Source: Chrysomallon squamiferum | Taxonomy: Eukaryota; Mollusca; Gastropoda; Neomphalida; Peltospiridae | DNA: 64,000 nucleotides | Assembly (NCBI GenBank): GCA_012295275.1 | Contig: CM022675.1 | Span: forward strand, 890,360-954,359 | Direction: 5' to 3' | Part shown: one piece after another, positions 10,884-24,157 of the stretch | Layout of the letters: each line of letters opens with the position of its first letter | Numbering within the stretch: position 1 is the first letter of the stretch | Notes under the pieces: model-generated | What the model saw: only the letters and a program-made list of their open reading frames with translations | What the model was told of the DNA's origin: nothing | The model's database searches: none | Program-made: the position numbers and the translations under genes

Positions 10884-13075
10884 CACATATATATGCGACT
10901 TTAAATGGCTTATAATTAAAATAACTATGATAACTGAGCTACATGGAATAGTCTTTAAAATAAATAAATTAGTTTTACTTTTGTTTATTCATACATATTC
11001 ATGTGTAAATTATCTTTGTGTAAGCATGCGAGTTTTAAATGAATGGATGTTATATGACTGTACTACTTTTTAATCAGATATATATTTTTCTTAATAATCT
11101 GAACTTACTGGAGATAAGAAATACATATATACTCAAAGCCAATATAAAAATATATATATATATATATATGAATCACTTGTCATTTAAATATAAATAAACA
11201 TTGATGAATGTTGTAACATATATCTATGTATGTAGCTAATATTACTCAAAGTAATTCATGTAGACTAGTATAATTATTTTACTCAAGTTTAATGTAAAGT
11301 GTAAATGACCAAATCTTTGCCACTGTTTAATCATATTTAATTTTTAATGTACATGAATATCCAAGAATAAAATTCACATATTATATAACTAATGTGGTTA
11401 ATTTAAAAAAAAAATTAAATTAAAAAAAGCACAAGTATAGAATTAAGATTTAAGATTTATAGTTTTGCAGATTGTCACATACACTTCTTCATAAAAAATA
11501 TAATTATTATTGGTCTCAGACCTTACTTTATTTTTACTGCAATAGTATATGATAACAGTGAATGTTTATGTGGATTTGTTGATAAATTGAAATGAAAATT
11601 ATTTTACTTTAAAAAAGTTTTTGCAATGTAAAGATTTATATAAAAAGAAACATTTTCTTGTAACATCAATAATTAAATACTGCTGTGTATCTATTGTTTT
11701 TCATCTTCCATGCTTATTCAGTGTTGTAATTGTGCAAGTTCATTCTGCCTTTTCTCTCTCTCTCTCTCATTATCTTTCTATTTATCTATCTCTCATTCAC
11801 TATATAGTTAAGAAGCTAGTTAAAATAAAAAATAATAATAATAGTGTTTATAAATGTACAACAGTTTGTTTTTTCACTCTTTTCTGTAGAGTTCTAGATA
11901 GATAAACTATTGACTAATAGTTCAGGAGAAAAGATATTTGTTTTTACTGAAACATTGTGCAGATTAATTAGGAAATTTTGCATTGTGAATGTAACAACTC
12001 ATTTTAGAATTACTTTTAATACTATTAAAACTATTACCATTACTATTGCTACTACTTGTGTTGCTATTGCTACTGTTACTAGTACTACCACCAAAGTTGT
12101 TGTTATTATTTTATTACTACTATTACTGCTGTTAATAATACTATTGCTACTACTACTACTGTTATTACTACAACTATTACTACTACTACTACTGTTATTA
12201 TTTCTTCATTATTAGGGGTTTATTTACTAGCAATTGTTAACCACAGATATAAATTATTTATTTAAATCCATGAAATGATCTTAGAGCACAAAGGTTTGTT
12301 CGCACATTGCATTTACTTTGATTACCAGTGTTTCGTTTAAAATTGAGATTTCTTCGACACACAAATAACCAGTAATCTGTTGATAACTGTTGAGACAGAT
12401 GTACATAGGTTGTATATAACGTGTGATATTTCTTGTATTTCATAGCCAGAAAGTTTAACACAGCTCTCTTGCTTTGTAAAAGCTTTTTTTTTTTTTTTAT
12501 AATTAATTTTATTAGAAAAATGCTTAATTTTTATTTGCATATTTTATTTTAAATTTTTTTTTAAATTTTTTTTTTTTTTTTTTTTACTTATCTGTCGGGT
12601 GAAACACTCTTGTTTATCAGAGAAATGACCACGACAAGCATACTCTAACATTTCTTTAAACAAAACAGGCAACGGTTATTCACCGCCATCTCTAATATGT
12701 GTCTGAAGTGTTAGTTTTGTTAATATTAGTGACAGTTTTGGTTATTTTATTATCATTATTTTATTTTGTAACACACACACACGCATGTGTATGTGTGTGG
12801 GGATATATATATTTATAAAAAAATATATCATGTATTATTTTCCTTTTTATTGATTGTTCTATAATCATACTATAAAAAAACTAATAGTCTTGGGTTCTTA
12901 TATATTTTTTTTTAAGATTAATAATGTATAATAAATTAAAAAAATTATATCAAAAAATAATAATAAAAAAGTAATAATAAAACATATTCTCAAGTAACAC
13001 TTAATAAAATATTTTTTGTCATTAGACAGGTTAATTTTATTGCACTGGTTATGTAAATGTAATTAGAGAGTTGTA

Positions 13076-13116
<41 letters not shown>

Positions 13117-13350
13117 GTTTACTATTCATGATTGAGAAAATATGATTAACAGTGTTTTGTATATTTAATATTTTAAAAGAATTTGTAATATTTTTGTTAT
13201 GAATTGTGAACAAACTGCTAAAAAAGGATTGCATCCAAACACATTCATGTACAAAATAATTAAATCAGGTTTTAGTACAATTTTACATTTTAATTTTTTA
13301 TAATAAATCATGCAGTAACATGTAAAATAATAATAATAAAATATTATAAC

Positions 13351-13386
<36 letters not shown>

Positions 13387-16300
13387 TGTAATTAAAATTA
13401 ATATTAATTTTTTTTTTTTCTAAATTATGTATTAAATTTAATGGAGGAATCAATTTTCTAGTCTTAAATTTTATTATTATTATTATTACGTTTTTAAAAA
13501 ATCAGTGTGCCATGGTTTCATGATAATGGTTTATAATTCTTGGATTCAGTTATCAGCTGCCATGTCCAGAAAAGTGTACATGAACCATAGCTTGATTTCA
13601 AAGAAAGAAGAAACTGAATGTTTAAAAAAAAAGATAATTTAAATAGCCTGAGAAGATGAAAATAATGAAAAGAAAATCTAACTTTGTTTGGATTTGATCC
13701 CATGTACTGCCATTTCTGAAAACAAAAGCAAGTCATAGTAACAGATGAGTGGCAATGATAGTAAACAATTTTAAAATTTTAAAATTTCATCATGTTGTGA
13801 AATTTTGTAAATAACTGACACCTTTTGTTTTTTTGTTTCATACAAATATTATGTTGTTGTTGTTGATGTTGTTGTTGTTACAGTATACGTCAGGTTTCTC
13901 TTTGAAGACATTATGATCATAATCTGCATATATATATATAAAATGTATATGAACTATTTGAACTAAAGACATTTTAAGTCTGATGTTTTTAGTCACTGGT
14001 AGAGGAATATAGACCATTTTTCTATGATCTCGTAATGTTCTGTTCATTAAAATATAAACATCATGCCTCAAACATTTTGTTAATTTTACTTTCATTTACA
14101 GTTTTAGAAAAGTTTAAAAATGTATAACAAAAAAAAAAAGATGAAATATTTGCTTAGAGATCTGTAATGAATATAAGTGGAAAAACTTGGCATTCTTTAA
14201 AAACAAAAACAAAATTAAAAAAATTTGGTTATTTTATTTTAGAAGTTTTTTTTTTTAATTTGAACTTACTTGTTTGAACGAGTTTATTATGGTTTTAAGT
14301 ATTGCATTTATTTTGTTTTATTTTTTTGTTTTTATTTACTTTTTTAGATGCAATGAATAATTAATTTAGAATTGATAAATGTATATAGTGATAAAGAAAA
14401 TTGTGTTTTTGAAATTTTTATATAATGAAGATGAAAATTCATTTTAAATCTAGAAGTATAGGTTTAGTAATATAACAAAATTTACTAAAATCTTTGAAAT
14501 GTGGATTAAGTGAAAAAATAACTTTAAATAAATAAATAAGCAAACTGACATGAAAATCGGGGAATATTTATGAAAAATAGAGTAATTAAAAAAAAAAGAT
14601 AAAAAAAAAGAGAAAAGATTAACATTAATAATAATTATGGATTGTTTTAAGATAGTAAAAATAAATACAAGTCATTTGAAATAATTGGTTAAATAATGTG
14701 ATATAGAAGTTCCAAAACACTTGTAAACTACTGTGAAATTATGAAAATACAATGAAATGTCTGAAAGGTTTATGAAAGATTTTTTATTTAAATGTTGGGA
14801 AGTGAAAAATTTAAAATAACCTCATTGTTATCACCTTTCACACTTTGTCATGTTTTGTAAAGTTTTTGTAAATATTATCTTTAAACCACTGTCATGAGTG
14901 GTTTTAAATAAAATCTCTTTTTACATACATCTTCTTGTTTGTCTTTTTTACATATACATTTACATACATCTTCTTGTTTGTCTTTTTTATATATACATTT
15001 ACATACATCTTCTTGTTTGTCTTTTTTACATATACATTTATACATCTTCTTGTTTTGTTTTTTTACATATACATGTATATACATCTTCTTGTTTGTCATT
15101 TTTTTTCTTTTTTTTTAATTATTTACATACATCTTGTTTGTCTTGTTTTATATATTTATATACATATGTGTTTTTTTTATGTACATACACATTTACATAT
15201 ATCTTCGTGTTTGTCTTTTACATATTTAGTTATTTTCTTTTTATATATATTTACACACAATTTCTTGTCTTTTTTAGATAAATCTTCATGTCTGTATTTC
15301 ATACATATACATTTACATAGATCTTTTTCTTTTTTATATCCATTCTTTATTGTTCTACATCACATCCTGGTTACGAGACTAACAGTTTAATGGAGACCGA
15401 CACTGATTCAGAATTATTGTGCTTCACTTTCTGGGAGACCCTCAGCAGCAAAATTACTAGTTATAGAAAAGAAGAAGACACTTGGTTAATTTTTTTTTTA
15501 AAAGGTAAAACTAATTTTATAATCTGAGCATATTTTAAAAAATGAAGTCTTGGGGCCCAGGGCAATTGCTCTTTTACAAATCTGCTGAGGACATCAGACT
15601 GTTTAAGTGAACAAAAACTACCACAGGCTGCTGTTGTGACTTCTTTATACTTACTCGTGTTAAAAGAAGAAATGTGACTTTAGCCTATTTGCAGCATGCA
15701 ATCCTTTACTTGCTTTGTTCCACATGTTAAAAGACAATTAATACATAATTTTAAATTTAGTTACATAATACATATAATTCAAGCAGCAGGTACTTTTTCA
15801 GTTAGCAGCAAAGTATATCCAGTATACACCCTCCCATTAACAGTTGACAGTTTAATGCATCTATTTTAAGACAGATTAAACTGGAAGAGATCCGTTCACA
15901 GGAACTGAACCAGAGATCTACCATTCATCAGTCTGTATTTTAACCACAGTGACTGATGTATTTGGGTACATGGTTCTTAACATGTCATTGCTACTAGTTA
16001 ACATTCTCTTAACAAGATTTCTCATTTCTCATGGAACAGTTGTAAACTTTGGGCAACTTGTAAACTGGAGGATGAATACACATTAAAAATAATTTTACTG
16101 ATTTATAATTGTCTGTAAAAACATTTTCCCTGATCCAGCCATGGTTTTTTGACTGTTTATTCAAGCGATGGTCTGCAATTTCTTGTTAAAACAAAGAAGT
16201 GTATACAAAGATTCATATTTTTTTATTTCATTCAATTTCTCTTGAATGAAAATCTATCAGTTAAGTAATTGTCTAATATTAATATATTTATGTGTAAATT

Positions 16301-17480
16301 TTGGTATAAAATTCCTTGATAGTCAGTTCTCCATGAGTTGTTTATCAAATCTACAGTGTACACCTTACTGGTCTATCTGAGGCATGGTTAGAATGTAACC
16401 CAGTTATAGGCAGAGAAAAGTATATCTGTTAACAGCTGTTTTTTCTCATTATTTATCACCTTTATCAAACAAATAATACCATTTGATCAAGATTAAGACT
16501 TGTCATTAAATAAAATATTTATTCCTTTCTGAACATAGATGATAATTAAAATAAAACTTATTTTAAAGTCAACAATTATAATTATTTAATCAGATTTACC
16601 TTCAATTATTTCCTATTTTGGTTTTGAAAAAATTAAAAATAATAATAATAAAATAAAATAAATAAATAAAATAAAATTATTTAAGCATGATACTCAAAAT
16701 TAATTAAATATTAATACTGTAACAATGAATGTCTAATTCGTGTAATCATTTAATTTAAATAATAACAGAACAAAACAGAAGAATAAATATTTTTATTCAG
16801 TGGAATGCATTCACTCTGGGCAAAGGTATAAATAACAAAAATGAGTCAAACATGATTATTCCAAATTATGATATTTTCAGATCTTTTTTGTTGTTTCATA
16901 TTCCTTTCCTTTTCTCTCTGTAAATCACTTTTACAATTTTTAAGGCATGGTTTGTAGTAAAATATATATGTAATTAGGCCTACTGAAAATACAGTAGTAA
17001 CAAACACTAGGACAGATTAGCAGTATAATTCAAAATTCCAGAAATACATTTGTTAATTTTTAGGTGCAGAAAATGAGTTCAAAATCTCATTTTATTCATT
17101 AAACAAAAATATTGTTTCTGGTGTTTTATTCTAACACATTATTATTATTATTATTTTTTTTTTTTGATATGTCTCTTATTTTATTTCATTGGCATTATTT
17201 TAGTTTATTTTCAGTTATTTTGGTTTATTTTTAAATTTCTTTTTTTTTTTTTTTTTTTACAAAGATGCCATTTAACTAAATATTCTGAAGATTGGAGTAT
17301 AAACCATACAGTTATTTATCGTGTAACAGCACAGCACATTTTCTTTTGGCTTTGCTGGCTGTGAAAAATCAAGTAACTGCAGGAAATTAATATCATTAAT
17401 GATATATAAACATTTGTTTGTTATTTGCTTTACATTATATTTTATTTCATTTAAAAATATGCCTTTTGTATGAATTCATA
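10101..17480. other. Convergent intergenic region, no gene seen
   Basis: AT-rich sequence between the 3' ends of the CP2 gene and SLC35B1. It contains (CT)n at 10827-10876, an ACT/GTT trinucleotide stretch near 12040-12215, (ATT)n at 13080-13116, (TAA)n at 13330-13385 and the 14.9-15.3 kb minisatellite. The short open frames here are low-complexity or lack family resemblance. 15360-17100 is ordinary unique-looking AT-rich DNA in which I see nothing. Confidence 0.6.
14925..15330 (+). repeat. ~35-40-bp minisatellite
   Basis: Four to five good units of acatacatcttcttgtttgt plus ctttttta and tatacattt, then decaying copies. Intergenic, between the CP2 and SLC35B1 3' ends. Confidence 0.88.
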
Positions 17481-17486
17481 AATAAA

Positions 17487-17492
17487 TTTATT
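17487..17492 (-). terminator. Candidate poly(A) signal of SLC35B1
   Basis: AATAAA on the minus strand about 380 nt downstream of the stop. Such words are common in AT-rich DNA, so this is only a candidate. Confidence 0.3.
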
Positions 17493-17871
17493 TTCATGTG
17501 GAAACATTATAAATCACAGGATCAGTTCTAGATCCTTTCAGTTATTTACCAATCCAACCAAGACGCCTGTCTGGGTTTAATAAATGAATATCTTGTGTGT
17601 TTTCATGTCTAATAAGGTAATTAAAGGAGTCTTTGCTGGTCATATCTGATAAAACAACCCACTGTGTGTCTGGCAACAAGAATCTTTTCTCATCACAAGC
17701 CCATAACTTAACAACCATTAATACAAAAATATATTTCATGTGTCAAATACTCATTCATTCATTCATCAGCTTGTCATCAGTCTATAAAATCCATCAATAT
17801 TAAATTTGATTGGAGTGTCGTTTAAAAACAATATAAAAATATATTTTTAAAGACTAGAAAGTTCACATACA

Positions 17872-18072
17872 TTATCTGTTCTTTTTCTCTTTCCCGTATA
17901 TTGAGTCTAACGCGAGTCCTAAGAAAACGAAACAGGTTCCAATCCACTGTCTTGAAGACATGGGATTTTGAAAAATTATAACAGATCCAAGAATTGTGAA
18001 AAACTTCCGAGTTGTTGTAACTATTGAACACATCAGTGGTCCGTATACAGTAACTGTGAGAAAAATGCACGT
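17872..18072 (-). CDS. SLC35B1: SLC35B1 exon 8 with KKxx C-terminus
   Basis: Acceptor actttcag, 66 codons plus TAA at 17872-17874. Contains [20 protein letters not shown] and ends GKEKKNR. Lysines at -3 and -4 form a COPI dilysine signal, as expected for an ER resident. Confidence 0.95.
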   Translation of the reverse strand, partial: TCIFLTVTVYGPLMCSIVTTTRKFFTILGSVIIFQNPMSSRQWIGTCFVFLGLALDSIYGKEKKNR

Positions 18073-21000
18073 CTGAAAGTAAAAAAAGTTTAAAAATTAA
18101 TAAAATATTTTATATCTCTCTTCTCTCTTTATATATATATATACACATACATATACATATATATATATAGATGTTCATATATATACAGGTTTACATTAAA
18201 ACTTTTCCATCATTTTTTGTGAGATTCATATTAAGTATATTTTACAGTATTTTTCTTTTATTGCAAAAGGATAACATTAAAATGATTAAATATTTTGTAT
18301 TAAACATTTCTAAACATAAACACCAATACTTCCAGATTTATTTAAATTAATAATCACATGAGGTCCATAGATGAAAAACAACAAATAATTTAATTGTAAT
18401 ATTTCTACAATGCAAGCTTTTTTGGGAAAATTTTATAACTTTTTTTTTTTTTTTTCAAATTATTTAAAATTATGATAAAATATGGAATTTATTAATTCTG
18501 TTCATAATTTTATTGTCAGAAAAGGTTGGAATGCAATACAAATTATTTAAAATTATATAAAATATATGTACTGTATCACATTTTACTTATTTAATTTTTT
18601 TTTAAATGAAAATTATTTTAATGTGAGAGACTCACTTGTCCTAGCGCACTGGCTACACTGAACATGACCATGTTGAAGAGAACTGTGGGATAGCGACTGG
18701 CAAATGATACAAATGTAAAAGCCTCACCAGTAACTAGCAGACCTGAAATTAAACACAGTAAACATTTTAAACACATGCACAGATTCTTGTATATATGTAT
18801 GTATGTATGTATGTATATTTGAATGTATGTGTGTGTATCTGTGTGTAGATATGCATGTATAAATGTAAGTGTTCTTATATACAGGTGTGTATGTGTGTGT
18901 GTGTGTATGAGTGTGTGTGCAAACACACAAAAGAACTATACACAGTAAACAAATCTAGAGGTATACATGAAAAGTATATGTATATCTCTATTCATGTATA
19001 TGGTACATTCAGTGTTACTTGTAAAAGAAAAAATTAGAAACAATTATTTTAAGCTAACCAATGTGTATGCAAATTACTAAAATATAAGTAATTAATTTAA
19101 AATGATGACATAAAACTGACCAACAGACAGCCACAGAATTGACCACACATTGACCATCAACATCATGCTGTACGACACGGTCTTGTACTCTGACCTCATC
19201 CTGTCCTGAGAGGCACCGGTCAGCCCGTCCAGGGTGAGGGACACCAGCTGAAAAAAAACATCATTTGTGTAATGTAAACATCGTTTGTGTAATGTAAACA
19301 CCATTTGTGTAATGTAAACACCAGCTGAAAACAAACATCATTCGTGTAATGTAAACATCAGCTGAAAACAAACATCATTCGTGTAATGTAAACATCAGCT
19401 GAAAACAAACATCATTTGTATAAACTAAACATCATTTGTGTAATGTCAACATCAGCTGAAAACAAACATCATTTGTGTAATGTAAACATCAGCTCAAAAC
19501 AAACATCATTCGTGTAACGTAAACATCAGCCTTAATACAAACATTATTATTCGTGTAAACATCAGACTTAAGTAATACAAAAATCTTAACTAAACACAGC
19601 ACTGAACTAAGTACAGATTTTTACTATAAACATCAGACATATGTTATTAACAGTAATCCAAATATTTCAACCAACATACACCAATCACTGAAGTTAAGAT
19701 TTTTAATATAAATATCAGAAATAAATGATTAACAGTAATATAGCTTCATTTAAAACTGACTGGTGAATTAAGGTATGATTTTTTAAAATATTACTTTGTC
19801 CCAATTATATTTTTTATCCACAGTTTAAAAACTTGTGTAAAAGTAGAGAAAAAAAAAGAATTCATATTAAGTCATAGGAACATTTTATATCATCTATATG
19901 GTAAATTAAAAGGAAAAACTGTCAAAAGTTCACAAGTTTAGACAGATATAAACAAATAAATTGTTAAAATATAAGATTTAAATGTTAAAGTATAAGATTT
20001 AAAATTATTAATCTTCGGTCTACAGAGCATATGCAATTCTCAAAACCCTTATAAAAAATCAAAATTGTTAAAAATACCATTTAAAAACAATTACAGACAA
20101 TGATAAAAACTCTTAAATGTTAATTATTAACAACATTTAAAAACAACTGTAAATAAATAATTATAATGTTTAAAAAGTTTAATATTTAAAGGAACAAACC
20201 AGAAGGATTTCTCCAATTCCGATTCCCATGTCTTCTTTTGCTGTGTGTTTCTGGTCTTTGTACATGAAGAGTGCGACGCCTATGACTATCAACAGAACAC
20301 AGAGGTACTTCACCAGCGGGTACCTCTTCCTGGCTAGCAGCACTCCCAGAATCATCACCGGGATTGGTTTGATCGACTTTCCTAACACCTAGAGAAGAAA
20401 TTGTAAAATAAAATAAGAAATACATGCAGAAAAAATAAAGAAATGAGATAAGAAATAAACTGAGAATACACAAAAACTAAATTGTTAAATTTAAAACCAG
20501 AAATAAATGAAGAATAAAGAATTTTTTAAAAATTTAAAATTCAATATCAGAATTAAACTAACAACAAAGAATAAAAAAAATTAATAAATTTAAAATCAGA
20601 AATAAACTAAGAATAAAGAACAAAAATTTATCTCACAAAGTAAATTTATCTAATAAAGAAATTTACTGTAGAAAATGAACACATAAACTTGATGCTTGTT
20701 ATTAACCACCCAAAATATAGAATTATAAATCAGTTTATGAACTCATATAATATAAGGTGTATCATAATAAATATAATACATTAAAAAGCAACATAATTCA
20801 ATAAACACAAGTTTTTATAAAAACCATAAATGTGATTAAAATATTTAAAAATATTAACTAATATAAATAAAACATCATGTTTCAAGACCTGTGTGGGGTA
20901 GGCGACATGCTGTAAGGCGTGGTTGCTAGCCAGCATTGCACCTAGATACGTCAGTGAACACATTGCGTACAGCTTTCTCGGAGTTGTATCACGTTCTCTC

Positions 21001-22268
21001 TGGTACCAAGTTTTTGCTAGAAACCAAAAATAAACATTATTTACAAAATTAGTTTTCTTTTTAACAGAATGTTGATTTGATTTACTGCTCATGTGAGCTA
21101 TCCCAGACTGCAATATGTAACATAACTAAAAAAAAATAATAATAATTAAATAATTTTAAGAAATAAGAGAGTGGTAAGTAAAATTCATGTAGGCCTTAAT
21201 TATATAAATATTTAAGAACTTAAACAAAAATTATGATAACGATGATTAGGACAATCCTATAACACTTGCTAATCACAATAAAACCATTTCTGATTGGTTA
21301 CATTTGACTACAACACCTTCAAGCAACCAATGGAAACGTACCTACTTAATTCAAACTGCAGAAATTATGTTTATATGCTACAAAAATGCAGTGTAATGGA
21401 AACATGTCTACTGTTTTCACTCATAATAAAAAATATGTTGGTATGTTGTTGACACTAATTTTTCAGTGATCTTTTACATGGAATGGCAAATCAGTTATGT
21501 CAAAAAAATGGAATAATACAAGAATGTAACGATTGTGTAAGTTTATCAGTCTTGTACAAATATGTTAACTTCAGTCACTGCAACAGGTCTAATTCATCTT
21601 TATCATTAACTGTATCATTCAGTCAGTGATGAATAGGAAAATATCATCAGTAACATCATCTTGCTAGTCGTTTTAAATTATTTATTATTCTGATTAAGCA
21701 TTCTGAAAATGTATTCCTGGTCATTTTAAATTAAATGTATGTATTAATTAAATAATAGTATGAACACTGTTTTCTGTGTATTTGTTTGTGTGTATGTTAG
21801 TAAGTATACACGTTTGTGTCTGTATACTGTTTATGTATGAATGCATGAATATATGTGCATGAGGGTGTTTGTATGTAACTTTTTATTTATAATACATATT
21901 AAACTTGGCAAACTTTGTATGTGGGCATGTTGTGTATGCACGAGTATGCATGTTTGAGTTTACGTGAGTATATAAATGAGTATGTGTGTGCACATTTTTA
22001 TTGTTTGTGCATGTTTGTGTCTGTTGGTGCATGCATGCATGTGTTTGTTTATATCACTTACTAAACTTGGCAAATATTGCATTGATAATACACTGAACCC
22101 ACACAAGTGCCAAAGTGAAATGAAATTTCTCTTGCTTTTCACCCTCTCCATATTTTCCTTTGGTTCTGAAAAAATATAAATAAATATAAATATAATCAGA
22201 AAGGGTTTTTTTTTTTTTTTCTTTTTAAACCTATATTAGTATATATTTCAATTAATATTAATAATAAA

Positions 22269-22334
<66 letters not shown>

Positions 22335-22979
22335 GTAATTACAGTTAATAATAAACTGCACCGCACCATTTGTCGTTTAATCTGTTTATTTATTTATTTT
22401 AAACGAAGAATAAAGTTTGTAAATAAAAATGGAGATTCTTAATAGCAGACGACACAGAGAACTAATGATTGACACCTGCAATCAGAGCAAATGTCTGACA
22501 TCGTTATTGAGAAACACAACACATATTGTACTATTCGACAAATGCATCCTTACATTTTCTCCTGCAGAATTCCGTAGTAGAAATAGCAAACGAAAATGCC
22601 TGCAGAATACAGAATCAAATTCCTCTTTCCAGCCTGGGTCATTTTCGAGTTAGCAGTGTCCGTAATCGGTAAAACGTCAGTCGGAATAATGGTTTGCTCT
22701 CCAGACGACTGGTCCACGTGAAGTTCTGGCATGTGAAAATAACATACGAAACGATATTTGATTGGTTAAAACATTATCAGAACGTGTAGCGCGAAATTGT
22801 TAATTAGATCATTATTATGACGTGTCACAAACCAAAGGTGTTTCCGTGCTAACCTATTCCCAAACGTTTGATACGCTGTGATACGACTGGTACCATTACG
22901 ATCGCTTTCTCCATATATCAACGGTGGCAGAGAATGTTTTTGTAACTAAATAACTAAAAGTAATAATGATGATATGTTG

Positions 22980-23043
<64 letters not shown>

Positions 23044-23117
23044 CAACAACAACAGCATATTGGGATGTTGCCGAAGGTCATAATTATCGATACAAACGTA
23101 TATTTTAAATTTATGAA

Positions 23118-23178
<61 letters not shown>

Positions 23179-23307
23179 TAAAATTAGGCAAAAACCCCCA
23201 CAAAAAACAAAGGGCAATAAAATAAATAAATAAACAAATAAAGAAAAAAGAAAAAAGGACAAAACATTTAAAAAATTAAAAATTAAAAATATATCTACAC
23301 TAATATT

Positions 23308-23342
<35 letters not shown>

Positions 23343-23920
23343 ATAATAATAATAATAATAATAAAAATTAATTAATTAAAATAGTAATTAACCACAGTGA
23401 TGTAGACTGATAAGAAAGAAATATTCAGTCTAATTTTCTTGACAACAAAATTGTGAAACAGATAGATAAATAGGGAAATATTTTATATGTTGACGATAAA
23501 CTTTTAGAAATGTTGCATATTAAATATTTTAAATTCACTTTATTAATATAAAATACGTTAACTAACAAAAATAATAGAATAATCATTTTTAAATTATACC
23601 AATGTAGTACATATTTAAACACACACAAACGCACACACACACGCACACTTAAACACACGCACGCACCCACACATACACACAAACACACGCACACACACAC
23701 ACACATACACACACATACGCACACACGCACACACACTCACACTCACAAACACGCACACGTTCTCTCTGATTGCTCCTTTTCTCTCTCGATCTCTCTCTCC
23801 ATTTTCTCTCAGCCTGCATTTCTTTATATCTCTGTCGTGTTTTCCGTCTGTTCTGCTGAGGGATAGAGAGAAGGAGGAAGTCAGAGGGAAAGAAATGAAG
23901 AGAGTGGAAAAGAAAGACAC

Positions 23921-24007
<87 letters not shown>

Positions 24008-24157
24008 CTAACAATTTTATCCGACATATAACTAAGATGTATATAAGCTGTACATATATATTAAACTGCATTAAAACATTTCAACACACAACAGCAATAT
24101 AAAATATACACATTTACCTTTCTCGTCCAGCTGTTTCAAACTGTCGTCTCGAGACAT
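17872..24157 (-). CDS. SLC35B1: SLC35B1, ER nucleotide transporter (AXER / UGTrel1 type), 8 exons
   Basis: Multi-spanning nucleotide transporter of the ER membrane; in mammals the family member exchanges cytosolic ATP for ER ADP. Exons on the minus strand: 24118-24157, 22554-22725, 22062-22165, 20889-21016, 20200-20388, 19121-19247, 18636-18742, 17872-18072. All phases join, giving 1068 nt and 355 aa. Diagnostic motifs in order: [106 protein letters not shown] and [20 protein letters not shown]. The C-terminus is KKNR, a KKxx retrieval signal. The start [13 protein letters not shown] in exon 1 is chosen because it splices in phase to exon 2. The protein is longer at the N-terminus than the usual ~322-aa form. 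The gene is convergent with the CP2 gene and divergent from the SMB gene. Confidence 0.95.
18636..18742 (-). CDS. SLC35B1: SLC35B1 exon 7
   Basis: Acceptor aatttcag, donor gtgagt. 107 nt, phase 1 to 0. Encodes [20 protein letters not shown] and ends VASALGQ. Confidence 0.95.
19121..19247 (-). CDS. SLC35B1: SLC35B1 exon 6
   Basis: Acceptor ttttttttcag, donor gtcagt. 127 nt, phase 0 to 1. Encodes [20 protein letters not shown] and onward to WSILWLSV. Its acceptor has been copied into an upstream tandem array. Confidence 0.95.
19251..19560 (-). repeat. ~37-bp minisatellite copying the exon 6 acceptor
   Basis: On the minus strand the unit reads gtttgttttcag followed by CTGATGTTTACATTACAC. Copies of the cag/CTG boundary lie at 19322, 19359, 19396 and 19453, with a decayed one at 19490. 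The real acceptor is at 19245-19250. The 19322 copy even keeps CTGGTG, as in the true exon start. Confidence 0.9.
20200..20388 (-). CDS. SLC35B1: SLC35B1 exon 5
   Basis: Acceptor ctctag, donor gtttgt (weak). 189 nt, phase 0 to 0. Encodes [33 protein letters not shown] and [10 protein letters not shown]. The KPIPVM motif is typical of the SLC35B group. Confidence 0.95.
20440..20625 (-). repeat. ~50-bp degenerate repeat in SLC35B1 intron 4
   Basis: Three to four units containing aaccagaaataaatgaagaa or aatcagaaataaactaagaa separated by T/A-rich spacers. AT-rich and degenerate. Confidence 0.6.
20889..21016 (-). CDS. SLC35B1: SLC35B1 exon 4
   Basis: Acceptor tttctag, donor gtcttg (weak). 128 nt, phase 1 to 0. 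Contains [20 protein letters not shown] and ends YPTQ, the family's conserved substrate-pathway region. Confidence 0.94.
21780..22060. repeat. TG/TATG-rich tract in SLC35B1 intron 3
   Basis: Degenerate gtgtgtatg and gcatgtttgtg words with no fixed period, running up to the exon 3 donor. (TAA)n arrays follow at 22268-22336 in intron 2. Confidence 0.6.
22062..22165 (-). CDS. SLC35B1: SLC35B1 exon 3
   Basis: Acceptor ttttcag, donor gtaagtg. 104 nt, phase 2 to 1. Encodes [20 protein letters not shown] and then [14 protein letters not shown]. Confidence 0.94.
22554..22725 (-). CDS. SLC35B1: SLC35B1 exon 2, first membrane segment
   Basis: Acceptor gccag, donor gtaagg. 172 nt, phase 1 to 2. Contains [16 protein letters not shown], almost identical to human SLC35B1. 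A local ATG just upstream is in frame, but it falls in the intron if exon 1 is used. Confidence 0.93.
22980..24005. repeat. Microsatellite block in SLC35B1 intron 1
   Basis: Contains (TAA)n at 22980-23040 and 23119-23175, (CTA)n then (TAA)n at 23309-23363, an imperfect (CA)n at 23617-23756 and a pure (GA)n at 23925-24005. The pure array ends about 110 bp from the exon 1 donor. Poly-Y, poly-L and CVC open frames here are artefacts. Confidence 0.9.
24118..24157 (-). CDS. SLC35B1: SLC35B1 exon 1 (start codon)
   Basis: ATG at 24157-24155, 13 codons ([13 protein letters not shown]) plus one base, donor gtaaatg. Short and without strong family similarity, so it is supported mainly by phase and splice site. 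Confidence 0.75.

Noticed and set aside
22726-22732. In-frame ATG (MPELHV) as the SLC35B1 start
   Set aside because: It overlaps a splice acceptor that joins in phase to the upstream exon with its own ATG. It remains possible for a transcript starting in intron 1.
23617-24005. Cys/Val-rich and Ser/Leu-rich minus-strand frames
   Set aside because: CA and GA dinucleotide arrays within SLC35B1 intron 1.
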